From Lichenicola sp964245345 (GTDB lineage: Bacteria; Pseudomonadota; Alphaproteobacteria; Acetobacterales; Acetobacteraceae): a stretch of 5,440 nucleotides of DNA. The stretch's first letter is position 1. The number at the start of each line of letters is the position of its first letter. Location of the stretch: assembly GCA_964245345.1 (NCBI GenBank), contig CAXTMS010000228.1, positions 1 through 5,440 of the forward strand, in the 5' to 3' direction. Positions 1 through 5,440 of the stretch are shown one piece after another. Made by a program: the position numbers and the translations under genes. Under the pieces are notes generated by a model. The model had not been told where the DNA came from. It saw nothing but the letters and a program-made list of their open reading frames with translations, and did not search any database.

Positions 1-55
1 GAGCACTGTGTTCGGGACGCAGGGGCCGGAGGTTCGAATCCTCTCACTCCGACCA
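1..55 (+). tRNA. tRNA-Pro (anticodon CGG), 5' end cut off by the window
   Basis: This is the 3' part of a proline tRNA reading CCG codons. The anticodon stem pairs 6-10 with 18-22 around a seven-base loop at 11-17, and the anticodon CGG lies at 13-15. A five-base variable loop (23-27) follows. The T stem pairs 28-32 with 40-44 around the loop TTCGAAT. The 3' acceptor strand CACTCCG (45-51), discriminator A52 and an encoded CCA (53-55) complete it. The acceptor 5' strand and most of the D arm lie before the window. CCG is a frequent proline codon in GC-rich genomes, so this is probably a housekeeping tRNA. No repeat of its 3' end is seen elsewhere in the window. Confidence 0.93.
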
Positions 56-152
56 CTGGTGTCGACGGGTCGTCGTCACCGCGGCGACATCGCAACGTTT
101 CCGAACCGTCACGCCCTCTCCGGGATCATCCGGGTAGAACCGTCCGGTCGCC

Positions 153-539
153 ATGCGTTGCCCGTCCCTTGTCTCGATGCTCGTTCTGCTGCCCGGGCTG
201 CTCTTGGCGGAACAAGCGCAGGCCGCTCCCGCGATCAGCCAGAGCGGCGTCACGCCGCTCTCCCTCGGCGTCGACCAGGAAACCGCGACCATCGACGGCA
301 GCCACGCCAGCATCGTGCGCGTCGACCTGGCCGCGTCCGGAATCCGGTTCGCCACCACCCCGCGTGTCGGCTCGCTGGACACGATAACGCAGCGGTTGTC
401 GCAGTTCGTTTCGATGCAGGGACTGCAGCTGGCGATCAACGCCAACTTTCTCGGCCTCCCGCCCGATCAACAGGGTGAATCAGCTCGGCACCGCGTCGGG
501 CAAGCACAGTCGAGCCGGATCGCTCGGATCACGCTGTAG
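153..539 (+). pseudogene. 3'-truncated secreted phosphodiester glycosidase-like protein (NAGPA-type) remnant
   Basis: The reading frame encodes 128 residues. Residues 1-24 look like a Sec signal peptide: a hydrophobic stretch MLVLLPGLLLA followed by AQA-AP, with likely cleavage after residue 24. Residues about 35-100 resemble the start of the NAGPA/phosphodiester glycosidase family, with a VRVDLAASGIRFATTP strand region and the family-type AINANF segment at 94-99. Members are typically about 300 residues and hydrolyse sugar-phosphate diester links; the domain core that should follow AINANF is missing. From about residue 101 the sequence no longer resembles the family and stops 25 bases before the converging hemH stop. 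I read it as a decayed or deleted gene whose periplasmic or extracellular function is lost. No clear ribosome binding site precedes the ATG at 153. The family call is from remembered motifs. A short unrelated secreted protein is the alternative. Confidence 0.6.
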
Positions 540-564
540 AACCGCGCCGGTCCGGCAGCGGTGG

Positions 565-1614
565 TCATCGCCACCCGCTCAGCTCCCGGCGCACCAGCCG
601 CTCCAGCATGTCGATCGCCTCCGAACTGTCGTTGAGGCAGGGCACGGTGGCGAACTTCTCGCCGCCCGCATGCTCGAACGCTTCGCGCACCTCGTTGCCG
701 ATCTCGTCCAGGGTTTCGATGCAGTCGGCCAGGAAGCCCGGCGTCAGGATCGCGATCCGCTTCACTCCCGCCGCCGCCAGCTTCTTCACCTTCGGCTCGG
801 TATAGGGCCCGAGCCATCGGGTCGGCCCGAACCGGCTTTGGAACGTCAACGGCAGCTCGCGCGGCGTCATGCCGAGCACCTCGCGCAGGGCGTTCATGGT
901 GCGGGCGCATTCGGTCACGTAGGGATCGCCGCGCTGCACGTACTCCACCGGCAGGCCGTGGAACGAGGCGATCAGCACCTCCGGGGTCCAGTCCAGCTCG
1001 CCCAGGCGGCGTCGCACGCCCGTCGCCAGCGCGTCGATATAGGCCGGGTCGTCCGGGAACGACGGCACCGTGCGCAGCGCCGGCTGCCGGCGCAGGCGCA
1101 TCAGGGCGCGGAACGCCTGGTCGTTGGCAGTCGCGGTGGTGGTGGCGGAATACTGCGGATACAGCGGCAGCAGCAGGAGGCGGGCGCAGCCGCGCGCGAT
1201 CAGCCGGTCGATCGCCGCCGCCGTGCTCGGGCTGCCGTAGCGCATGCCCCACTCGACCGGGATCCGCTCCGCCTCGAGGCGGGCGCCGAGCTGCTCCGCC
1301 TGGGAGCGGGTGTAGGTGCGGAGCGGGCTCTCGTTCCGCGCGTCGTTCCAGATGCGCTTGTAGTTGGCCGCACTCTTGCGCGGCCGGGTGTTGAGCACGA
1401 TGCCGCGCAGGATCGGCTGCCACACCAGCGGGCTCGCCTCGATCACCCGCCGGTCGGACAGGAACTCGCCGAGGTAGCGCTTGACCGACCGGGTGTCGGT
1501 GGCGTCGGGGGTGCCGAGGTTGACCAGCAGCACGCCCGCAGTGCCCGGCCGCACGGCGGCGGCGGCGGTACCGGGGTTGCCGGTCCGGCGGTTCCTGGCG
1601 TCGATGAAGCTCAT
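565..1614 (-). CDS. hemH: Ferrochelatase (heme synthase, last step of heme biosynthesis)
   Basis: Encodes 349 residues, normal for bacterial ferrochelatase, which inserts Fe2+ into protoporphyrin IX to give protoheme at the cytoplasm/membrane interface. Diagnostic motifs run in order: LLVNLGTP at 29-36, LYPQYSATTT at 151-160, SFHGLP at 217-222 carrying the conserved metal-site His219, FQSRFGPTRWLGPYT at 258-272, and IETLDEI at 299-305 with the conserved acidic Glu300. All key residues are present, so the enzyme should be active. The ATG at 1614 gives a short polar N-terminus before the first strand. There is no strong ribosome binding site, and a GTG at codon 21 is a possible alternative start. 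The frame stays open upstream to 2508, but that extension shows no ferrochelatase homology. A tight inverted repeat, CCCGG-TT-CCGGG at 1637-1648, sits just upstream of the start. The gene follows the broken VOC gene on the same strand after 190 bases and converges on the glycosidase remnant. Confidence 0.96.
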   Translation of the reverse strand: MSFIDARNRRTGNPGTAAAAVRPGTAGVLLVNLGTPDATDTRSVKRYLGEFLSDRRVIEASPLVWQPILRGIVLNTRPRKSAANYKRIWNDARNESPLRTYTRSQAEQLGARLEAERIPVEWGMRYGSPSTAAAIDRLIARGCARLLLLPLYPQYSATTTATANDQAFRALMRLRRQPALRTVPSFPDDPAYIDALATGVRRRLGELDWTPEVLIASFHGLPVEYVQRGDPYVTECARTMNALREVLGMTPRELPLTFQSRFGPTRWLGPYTEPKVKKLAAAGVKRIAILTPGFLADCIETLDEIGNEVREAFEHAGGEKFATVPCLNDSSEAIDMLERLVRRELSGWR

Positions 1615-1804
1615 GAACCCAAGGTAGTGCGGATCGCCCGGTTCCGGGAGTGGGGCCCGTCGACGATGCTGGCCAAGGAAGCGTCGGCGGCGCTTCTCGT
1701 CGGAGGATCGGAACGAACTGCCGCGCCAGGTGTCCTGGTCGCCGATCCGGTGGCGGCGCCGTGGATCCGGAGCGGCGGCCCGTTCGCCTTCCCGACGTGA
1801 CGCG
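1615..1804. other. Intergenic spacer between the VOC gene and hemH
   Basis: These 190 bases on the hemH upstream side hold no gene I can support. Two small inverted repeats are visible: CCAGG-TGT-CCTGG (1726-1738), downstream of the VOC stop but without a T-run, and CCCGG-TT-CCGGG (1637-1648), within about 35 bases of the hemH start. No convincing -35/-10 pair for hemH was found, so hemH could be read from its own weak promoter here or through the VOC gene. Confidence 0.4.
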
Positions 1805-2240
1805 TCATGCCGTCGATCCTCCGGTCGGCCGGCGCCCGAGGAAGCTGAAGAACCGCAGCAGGTAGCCGGCGGGATCGGCCGCGACGAACTGCCGGTTTCC
1901 GACCTCCATCCCGCCTTCGATACCAACGCTCCTCCAAGGGGACCACGATGCCCAGGCTTGAACGCTGCACCTCCGCATACAGGACACCGACGTCGGCAAC
2001 CTCGATCTGCAGGTTGATCCCACGGCCGAACGGATGCTCCAGGGGCGCGGTGTGGAAGCGCCGACCCGGCCCGGCAGCCTCTTCCAGCATGAGGTGAACG
2101 CCGTCCCGGATCAGGTAGGCGAAACGCTCTTCGGCGCGGCTTGCGTGACACCTGAAACCGAGCACCGTGGTGTAGATCGCCAACGCGCGGTCCAGGTCTG
2201 CAACGTCGAGCTCGGGGATGAGAGGCGGCGCATCGGGCAT
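1805..2240 (-). pseudogene. VOC superfamily (glyoxalase/bleomycin-resistance-like) protein, split by a one-base frameshift
   Basis: Read from ATG 2240, codons 1-110 give a VOC-fold protein starting MPDAPPLIPELDVADLDRAL, with ALAIYTTVLGFR (about 20-30), the second repeat INLQIEVADVGVLYAEV (75-91) and PLEERWY (101-107). The frame then changes. Removing one base of the three C at 1910-1912 restores MEVGNRQFVAADPAGYLLRFFSFLG to a TGA at 1805-1807, giving 144 residues, a normal length for a small VOC protein. Such proteins bind or sequester small molecules (bleomycin type) or act as metal enzymes; the substrate here is unknown. Left as is, the frame would lose the last beta strands. Either this is a recent inactivating mutation or a base error in a draft assembly. 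An upstream ATG at 2333 is preceded by GGGGAAAGC and would add 31 residues; the 2240 start fits the family better. The gene is divergent from oxyR. Confidence 0.82.
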
Positions 2241-2450
2241 CCCCCACCATAGCGATGCATCCGCCGATCGCGAGGCAGGCGGCACATGATCCTGCGCAGG
2301 CTGCGCCGAGACCTGCTTCATCTCCAAAGGCATGCTTTCCCCATCCCGGTTCGGTGCGGTTCCCCGGACCCGGATGGCGGATGCTCCGGCGCTTCCGCTG
2401 GTCCGCGCCGACTGGACAAGGCCTGCTCCCATTGATGAAGCCGATTGTGT

Positions 2451-2478
2451 TTGCCGACTCGATAGGAAGTCCTACGAT
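2451..2478 (+). promoter_or_regulatory. Candidate sigma70-type promoter for oxyR
   Basis: TTGCCG (2451-2456) and TACGAT (2473-2478) match the -35 and -10 consensus at four of six positions each, with a 16-base spacer. Transcription would start near 2485, leaving a short leader that contains the GGAG ribosome binding site at 2491-2494. This is a by-eye match only; in a GC-rich genome four-of-six matches are not rare. Confidence 0.4.
2462..2475. promoter_or_regulatory. Candidate OxyR operator (palindrome over the -10 region)
   Basis: TAGGA-AG-TCCTA (2463-2474) is a perfect five-base inverted repeat lying between and into the candidate -35 and -10 boxes of oxyR. Read more widely, ATAG-N6-CTAC resembles one half of the known OxyR pattern ATAG-N7-CTAT, but is one base short with one mismatch. 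A site here would fit repression of oxyR by its own product, which is common in LysR regulators. The second half-site was not found. Confidence 0.4.
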
Positions 2479-2490
2479 TGGGCCGGACAC

Positions 2491-2494
2491 GGAG
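2491..2494 (+). promoter_or_regulatory. Ribosome binding site GGAG for oxyR
   Basis: GGAG lies seven bases before the ATG at 2502 and decides this start over an in-frame TTG at 2478, which has no such site and would add eight non-conserved residues. Confidence 0.7.
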
Positions 2495-2501
2495 CATTCC
2501 C

Positions 2502-3433
2502 ATGGCACGGCAGCACCTGACCGGCCTGTCGCTGCGCGACCTCGACTACGCCATGGCGGTCGCCGAGCAGGCCCATTTCGGCCGGGCCGCCGAGCAGTGC
2601 GGCGTCAGCCAGCCGGGCCTGAGCGAGCAGATACGCAAGCTGGAGGCGATCCTCGGCACCAGGCTGTTCGAGCGCGGCCGCGGCGGCGTCAGCCCCACCG
2701 CGTCCGGCCAGGTGCTGCTCCGGCAGATCGCGGTGGTGGTGCACGAAGCGCGCTCGCTGATGGAGATGGCGCACAAGGAGGCCGGCGCCCTGAACGGGCC
2801 GATCGACCTCGGCGTGATCCCGACGCTGGGCCCCTACTACGTGCCGCTGGTGCTGCGCGACCTGCGCGCGCAGTTCCCCGAGCTGGTGCTCCGGCTGCAG
2901 GAGAACCAGACCACGGCGCTGCTGGACGCGCTGGCCCGCTTCACCCTGGACGCGGCGCTGCTGGCCCTGCCCGTGGACGGCGACGGGCTGGTCGCGCGGC
3001 CGCTGTTCTTCGAGCCGTTCCGCGTGCTGCTGCCGGTGGGCCACCCGCTCGCGAACAACGACGAGGTGGCGTTGTCCGCGCTCGGCACCGACGACCTGCT
3101 GCTGCTGGAGGACGGCCACTGCCTGCGCGACCAGGCGATGTCGCTGTGCCGCGTGCCGGACGGCGCGCGATCCGGACCGCGCGCGCCGCGCACCGCCACC
3201 AGCCTGGAGATGCTCCGGCACATGGTCGCGGCCGGGGAAGGCTACGCGCTGATGCCGTCGCTCGCCACCCGGGAAACCTCCGAGCTTAGCGGCCTGGTGC
3301 GCCTGCGCCCGCTTCTGCATGCGCCGGACGCGTCCCGCCCCGGGCGCACCGTCGGCCTGGTTTGGCGCGCCACCGACCCGCGTGGCCCGGACTTCGACCA
3401 GCTCGCCACCCTGCTGCACCGGAACGCGCCGGC
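2502..3433 (+). CDS. oxyR: OxyR-type peroxide-responsive LysR regulator, C-terminal end lost in the assembly gap
   Basis: 310 codons are readable before the gap; E. coli OxyR has 305 residues, so only a short tail is missing. The N-terminal winged helix-turn-helix (about 8-65) includes AEQAHFGRAAEQCGVSQPGL and LGTRLFERGRGGV. The effector domain contains VIPTLGPYYVP (105-115), LLLEDGHCLRDQAMSLC (200-216) and TATSLEMLRHMVAAGEGYAL (231-250). Cys207 and Cys216 have the nine-residue spacing of E. coli Cys199 and Cys208, which form the peroxide-induced disulfide. The peroxide-pocket His (206) and Thr (108) are also kept. It should therefore sense H2O2 directly and activate antioxidant genes as a cytoplasmic tetramer. 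An extra Cys33 lies in the DNA-binding domain. It is divergent from the VOC gene; neither katG nor ahpC is visible nearby. The start is set by GGAG at 2491. Confidence 0.93.
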
Positions 3434-3533
3434 NNNNNNNNNNNNNNNNNNNNNNNNNNNNNNNNNNNNNNNNNNNNNNNNNNNNNNNNNNNNNNNNNNN
3501 NNNNNNNNNNNNNNNNNNNNNNNNNNNNNNNNN
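3434..3533. other. Assembly gap of exactly 100 N
   Basis: A run of 100 N is a common placeholder for unknown gap length between contigs. It removes the oxyR stop codon and part of the sequence before the MFS gene. The true distance between the two genes, and whether another gene lies between them, cannot be known from this window. Confidence 0.98.
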
Positions 3534-3618
3534 CGCTGGCACGGCTGCCACTTCCGGTCCTACCATGACCGGCAACCCGGCAAGGCGAGCGTCCAGATCG
3601 GGATGGGGAGAAACGTCG
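3534..3618 (+). other. Leader region between the gap and the MFS gene
   Basis: These 85 bases hold no supported gene. An inverted repeat CCGGTC-N7-GACCGG (3554-3572) could fold as a six-base-pair hairpin; it has no T-run, so it does not look like a terminator. GGGGAG at 3605-3610, eight bases before the ATG at 3619, is a strong ribosome binding site and fixes the MFS start over the in-frame ATG at 3565. Confidence 0.5.
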
Positions 3619-4992
3619 ATGTCAGGTGCCAAAGCACTGGACCCGCAGCAGCAGATGCTGATGGACCGCGCAGTCAGCCACCTCGTGACCCATCACAGCC
3701 CAAGCGGTCAGCGCGTCGGCTGGCTGATGATCGCCTCCATCCTGGTGGAAGCGTGGGACCTGTACTCCATCGCCTTCATCCTCATCTTCCTGCGCGAACA
3801 GTTCCATCCGTCGCCGGCGCTGCTCGGCCTGGCCGGTGCCGGCACCCAGGGCGGCGCCATCGTCGGCGCTCTGCTCGGCGGCTGGCTGTCCGACCGCATC
3901 GGCCGGCGCGCGATCTTCCTGACCACCATGGTCATGTTCGTGGTGTTCGCCCTGGCGCAGGCCTTCGTGCCGAACATGGTCTGGCTGGTGGTGATCCGGC
4001 TGATCCTGGGCATCCCGCTCGGCAGCGACATTTCCAACGGCTACACCTACATCATGGAGTTCCTGCCGCGCGGCGAGCGCGAGGTGATGGGCAACCGCTG
4101 GCAGTTCATGTTCGCGGTCGGCGAGGTGTTCGCGCTCGCCGTGATCGGCCTGCTGCTGTGGATGGCGCTGCCGCACTGGCTGGTCTGGCGCCTGACCCTG
4201 GGCTTCGGCGCGGTGCCGGCGGCGATCATCTTCGCCCTGCGCTACAACCTGCCCGAGACCGCGATCTGGCTGATCCGGCGCGGCCGCTTCCGCGAGGCCA
4301 AGCAGGTCTCCGCCACCATGTACCAGGACCCGCTCGACTTCCTGCCCGACCACGACGTCCTGATCCCGCAGCCCCGCGCCCGCGACTTCCTTTTCCACAT
4401 CCGCCGCGACCCGATCCGCTGGCGCGCCACCCTGTTCGGCTGGATCGCCTGCTTCGCCCAGGGCAGCGAGTTCTCCACCTTTGCCTTCTATATCCCCGTG
4501 CTGTTCGTGCTGGTCGGCGTGTCGGGCGTGCTCGGCACCGACCTGGTCACGCTGTTGCTCTACGTCATTGCCGCGATCTCCGGCTGGATCGGCCCGCTGA
4601 TCACGCCGCGGATCGGCCAGCGCGGCCTCAGCATCGCGGGCTTCGCCATCGTGCTCGTGTCGCTGCTGGTGGCAGGCTTCGCCATCAAGACCGGACACAC
4701 CGTGATCCTGCCCTTCGCGGCCGCCGCGATGCTGTGGGGGCACTACTGGGACGCGGAAAACGTGGTGACCATTCCTTCCATGGTGGCGAGGCCCGAGTAT
4801 CGCGGCATCGCCTCGGGCTTCGCCTATATCTTCGTCAAGCTGCCTTCCTTTCTCGCGATCTTCCTGTTCCCCGTCCTGTTCAGCTGGATCGGCCAAGGCA
4901 ACGCGACCCTGTTCACGGCGCTGTTTCCGCTGATCGGCCTGCTTGCCGCGATCTTCATCCTGCCAGAAGTGTACGGCTACCAGGACGACTAG
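3619..4992 (+). CDS. Major facilitator superfamily transporter (12 helices, sugar-porter/metabolite:H+ symporter type)
   Basis: Encodes 457 residues, typical for a 12-helix MFS permease of the inner membrane. Helix 1 (about 34-58) carries Trp46-Asp47, an acidic position often used for proton coupling. The MFS signature loop GGWLSDRIGRR is at 87-97 between helices 2 and 3. Helix 4 has RLILGIPLGSD (127-137), followed by YIMEFLPRGERE (144-155). LPETAIWLIRRGRFREAKQV (211-230) after helix 6 matches the PES/PET-type motif of sugar-porter relatives. A polar cytoplasmic loop spans about 218-268. Helices 7-12 end at ILPEVYGYQDD, and PEYRGIASG (392-400) mirrors the motif-A-like loop in the second half. 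The substrate cannot be told; organic acids or sugars are likely by family. It lies downstream of oxyR across the gap, with its own strong ribosome binding site, so co-transcription is uncertain. The gene is complete with no sign of damage. Confidence 0.9.
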   Translation: MSGAKALDPQQQMLMDRAVSHLVTHHSPSGQRVGWLMIASILVEAWDLYSIAFILIFLREQFHPSPALLGLAGAGTQGGAIVGALLGGWLSDRIGRRAIFLTTMVMFVVFALAQAFVPNMVWLVVIRLILGIPLGSDISNGYTYIMEFLPRGEREVMGNRWQFMFAVGEVFALAVIGLLLWMALPHWLVWRLTLGFGAVPAAIIFALRYNLPETAIWLIRRGRFREAKQVSATMYQDPLDFLPDHDVLIPQPRARDFLFHIRRDPIRWRATLFGWIACFAQGSEFSTFAFYIPVLFVLVGVSGVLGTDLVTLLLYVIAAISGWIGPLITPRIGQRGLSIAGFAIVLVSLLVAGFAIKTGHTVILPFAAAAMLWGHYWDAENVVTIPSMVARPEYRGIASGFAYIFVKLPSFLAIFLFPVLFSWIGQGNATLFTALFPLIGLLAAIFILPEVYGYQDD

Positions 4993-5239
4993 GGCGGTGC
5001 GAACGACGGGCAAAGCGGCCTCGGCGCAGGGTTCACGGGGCGTCGGATCGGTGCGGTGAGCCGTGTCGGGTCGGCCCGAGAAAGACCGACCATGCTGCTG
5101 AGGATGGCGGAGCGGGACTGGCCGCCCGGGGCGGCGCCGCTTCTCCCGGCTCCTCGACGCCTGACCCTGCCTGGATAGCGGTTGTTCCGCCCGGCGCAAG
5201 CCCGTAGCCTGACGGTCTCGAAACGGTAAAACGGTCCCG
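4993..5239. other. Intergenic spacer between the MFS and VgrG-like genes
   Basis: No gene is supported in these 247 bases; a 28-codon ATG frame from 5092 has no family resemblance. Structures seen are GGTCGG-N11-CCGACC (5069-5091), which competes with TCGGG-N4-CCCGA (5066-5079), and GCCGCC-CGG-GGCGGC (5121-5135). None is followed by a T-run, so a factor-independent terminator for the MFS gene is not convincing. A weak promoter for the next gene is possible: TTGTTC (5182-5187), 17 bases, TAGCCT (5205-5210), each three of six to consensus. Confidence 0.4.
5121..5135 (+). terminator. GC-rich hairpin, weak terminator candidate after the MFS gene
   Basis: GCCGCC-CGG-GGCGGC can form a six-base-pair all-GC stem with a three-base loop, about 130 bases after the MFS stop. 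It is followed by GCCGCTTCTC rather than a T-run, so intrinsic termination would be poor. It may be a chance product of high GC content. Confidence 0.2.
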
Positions 5240-5440
5240 ATGTCCGACGATCTCCAGTTCAGCCAGACCGGCCGCCTGCTCCGCATCGACACGCCCTTGG
5301 GCGAGGACGTGCTGCTGCTCGAGCGGTTCGAGGGCAGGGAGGAGATCAGCGAGCTGTTCGCGTTCAGCGCCGTCGTCCGCTCCACCCGCACCGACCTGCA
5401 GCAGGCGGACCTGGTCGGCAAGCTGGTCGACGTGTCGATC
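5240..5440 (+). CDS. VgrG-like type VI secretion spike protein (TssI), N-terminal 67 residues only
   Basis: The frame opens at ATG 5240 and runs off the window after exactly 67 codons. The segment SQTGRLLRIDTPLGEDVLLL, then ERFEGREEISELFAFSAVV and DLVGKLVDVSI, matches the beginning of the VgrG/TssI family, where the phage gp27-like domain starts. VgrG trimers tip the Hcp tube of the type VI secretion system and carry effectors; full proteins are usually 600 or more residues, often with effector or adaptor genes downstream. Whether this one has a C-terminal effector extension cannot be seen. No clear ribosome binding site precedes the ATG. Three copies of ACGGT (5212, 5223, 5231) lie within 30 bases upstream. 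A phage tail spike of the same fold is the alternative. Confidence 0.8.
   Translation, partial: MSDDLQFSQTGRLLRIDTPLGEDVLLLERFEGREEISELFAFSAVVRSTRTDLQQADLVGKLVDVSI

Larger units (their letters stand above)
2241..2501. promoter_or_regulatory. Divergent control region between the VOC/hemH side and oxyR
   Basis: This 261-base region separates genes leaving in opposite directions and should contain promoters for both. LysR-family regulators usually bind between themselves and a divergent neighbour. The oxyR-proximal end (2451-2478) carries a plausible promoter with an overlapping palindrome. On the other side, the ATG at 2333 with its GGGGA could be the true start of the VOC gene, which would shrink the region to 168 bases. 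No RNA gene or repeat was recognised. Confidence 0.5.

Noticed and set aside
1..152. tRNA 3' end as an integration site
   Set aside because: No second copy of the tRNA 3' sequence, integrase or phage gene is present in the window, so an attachment site cannot be supported.
475..1800. Long plus-strand open frame of about 440 codons opposite hemH
   Set aside because: It is antisense to a clear ferrochelatase, rich in Arg, Ala, Gln and His with no family motif, and is a normal by-product of high GC content.
1615..2508. In-frame N-terminal extension of hemH up to 2508
   Set aside because: The first 298 codons of this extended frame overlap the VOC gene in another phase and show no ferrochelatase similarity; the ATG at 1614 gives a normal-length enzyme.
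3534..3632. Minus-strand start of a possible gene at 3632 running into the gap
   Set aside because: Its 33 residues show no family resemblance and overlap the ribosome binding site and start of the MFS gene; continuity beyond the gap is artificial.
5069..5091. Hairpin GGTCGG-N11-CCGACC as an MFS terminator or regulatory RNA
   Set aside because: Long loop, competing alternative stem and no T-run; not stronger than expected by chance in this composition.
2478..5207. Apparent single 909-codon frame from oxyR through the gap and over the MFS gene
   Set aside because: The N run allows the frame to join by chance. After the gap this frame is out of phase with the MFS gene and reads as nonsense, so there is no fusion protein.
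3622..5421. Minus-strand open frame of about 600 codons opposite the MFS and VgrG-like genes
   Set aside because: Low-complexity composition (His, Asp, Gln, Arg), no recognisable domain, and it overlaps two genes with clear homology.

Overview
The window is GC-rich and reads as a chromosomal segment of an alphaproteobacterium, most likely a Rhodospirillales/Acetobacteraceae-type organism. That assignment is inferred from the style of the tRNA-Pro, HemH and OxyR sequences and the base composition; no search was run. It is a draft scaffold: exactly 100 N bases (3434-3533) interrupt it, which is a common placeholder for a gap of unknown size.

Layout from left to right: the 3' two-thirds of a tRNA-Pro with anticodon CGG (1-55); a 3'-truncated remnant of a secreted phosphodiester glycosidase-like gene (153-539, +); ferrochelatase hemH (565-1614, -); a VOC/bleomycin-resistance-like gene split by a one-base frameshift (1805-2240, -); a divergent control region (2241-2501) with a small palindrome over the likely oxyR promoter; an OxyR-type peroxide-sensing LysR regulator with both redox cysteines (2502 into the gap, +); the gap; an intact 12-helix MFS transporter (3619-4992, +); a 247-base spacer; and the first 67 codons of a VgrG-like type VI secretion spike gene (5240 to the window end, +).

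The most coherent functional link is oxidative stress and heme. OxyR is transcribed divergently from the VOC gene, with hemH behind it on the same strand. In E. coli hemH belongs to the peroxide response, so OxyR may act on both sides of the 2241-2501 region. This is inference from order and orientation. The usual OxyR targets (katG, ahpC) are not visible, although the gap directly after oxyR could hide something. The MFS transporter has its own ribosome binding site and no recognisable substrate clue. The VgrG start is separate from these genes and belongs to whatever lies to the right.

I see no CRISPR array, insertion sequence, origin or clearly novel multi-gene system. The points worth a second look are two apparently broken genes (glycosidase remnant, frameshifted VOC gene), the OxyR control region, and the VgrG gene cut by the window edge.
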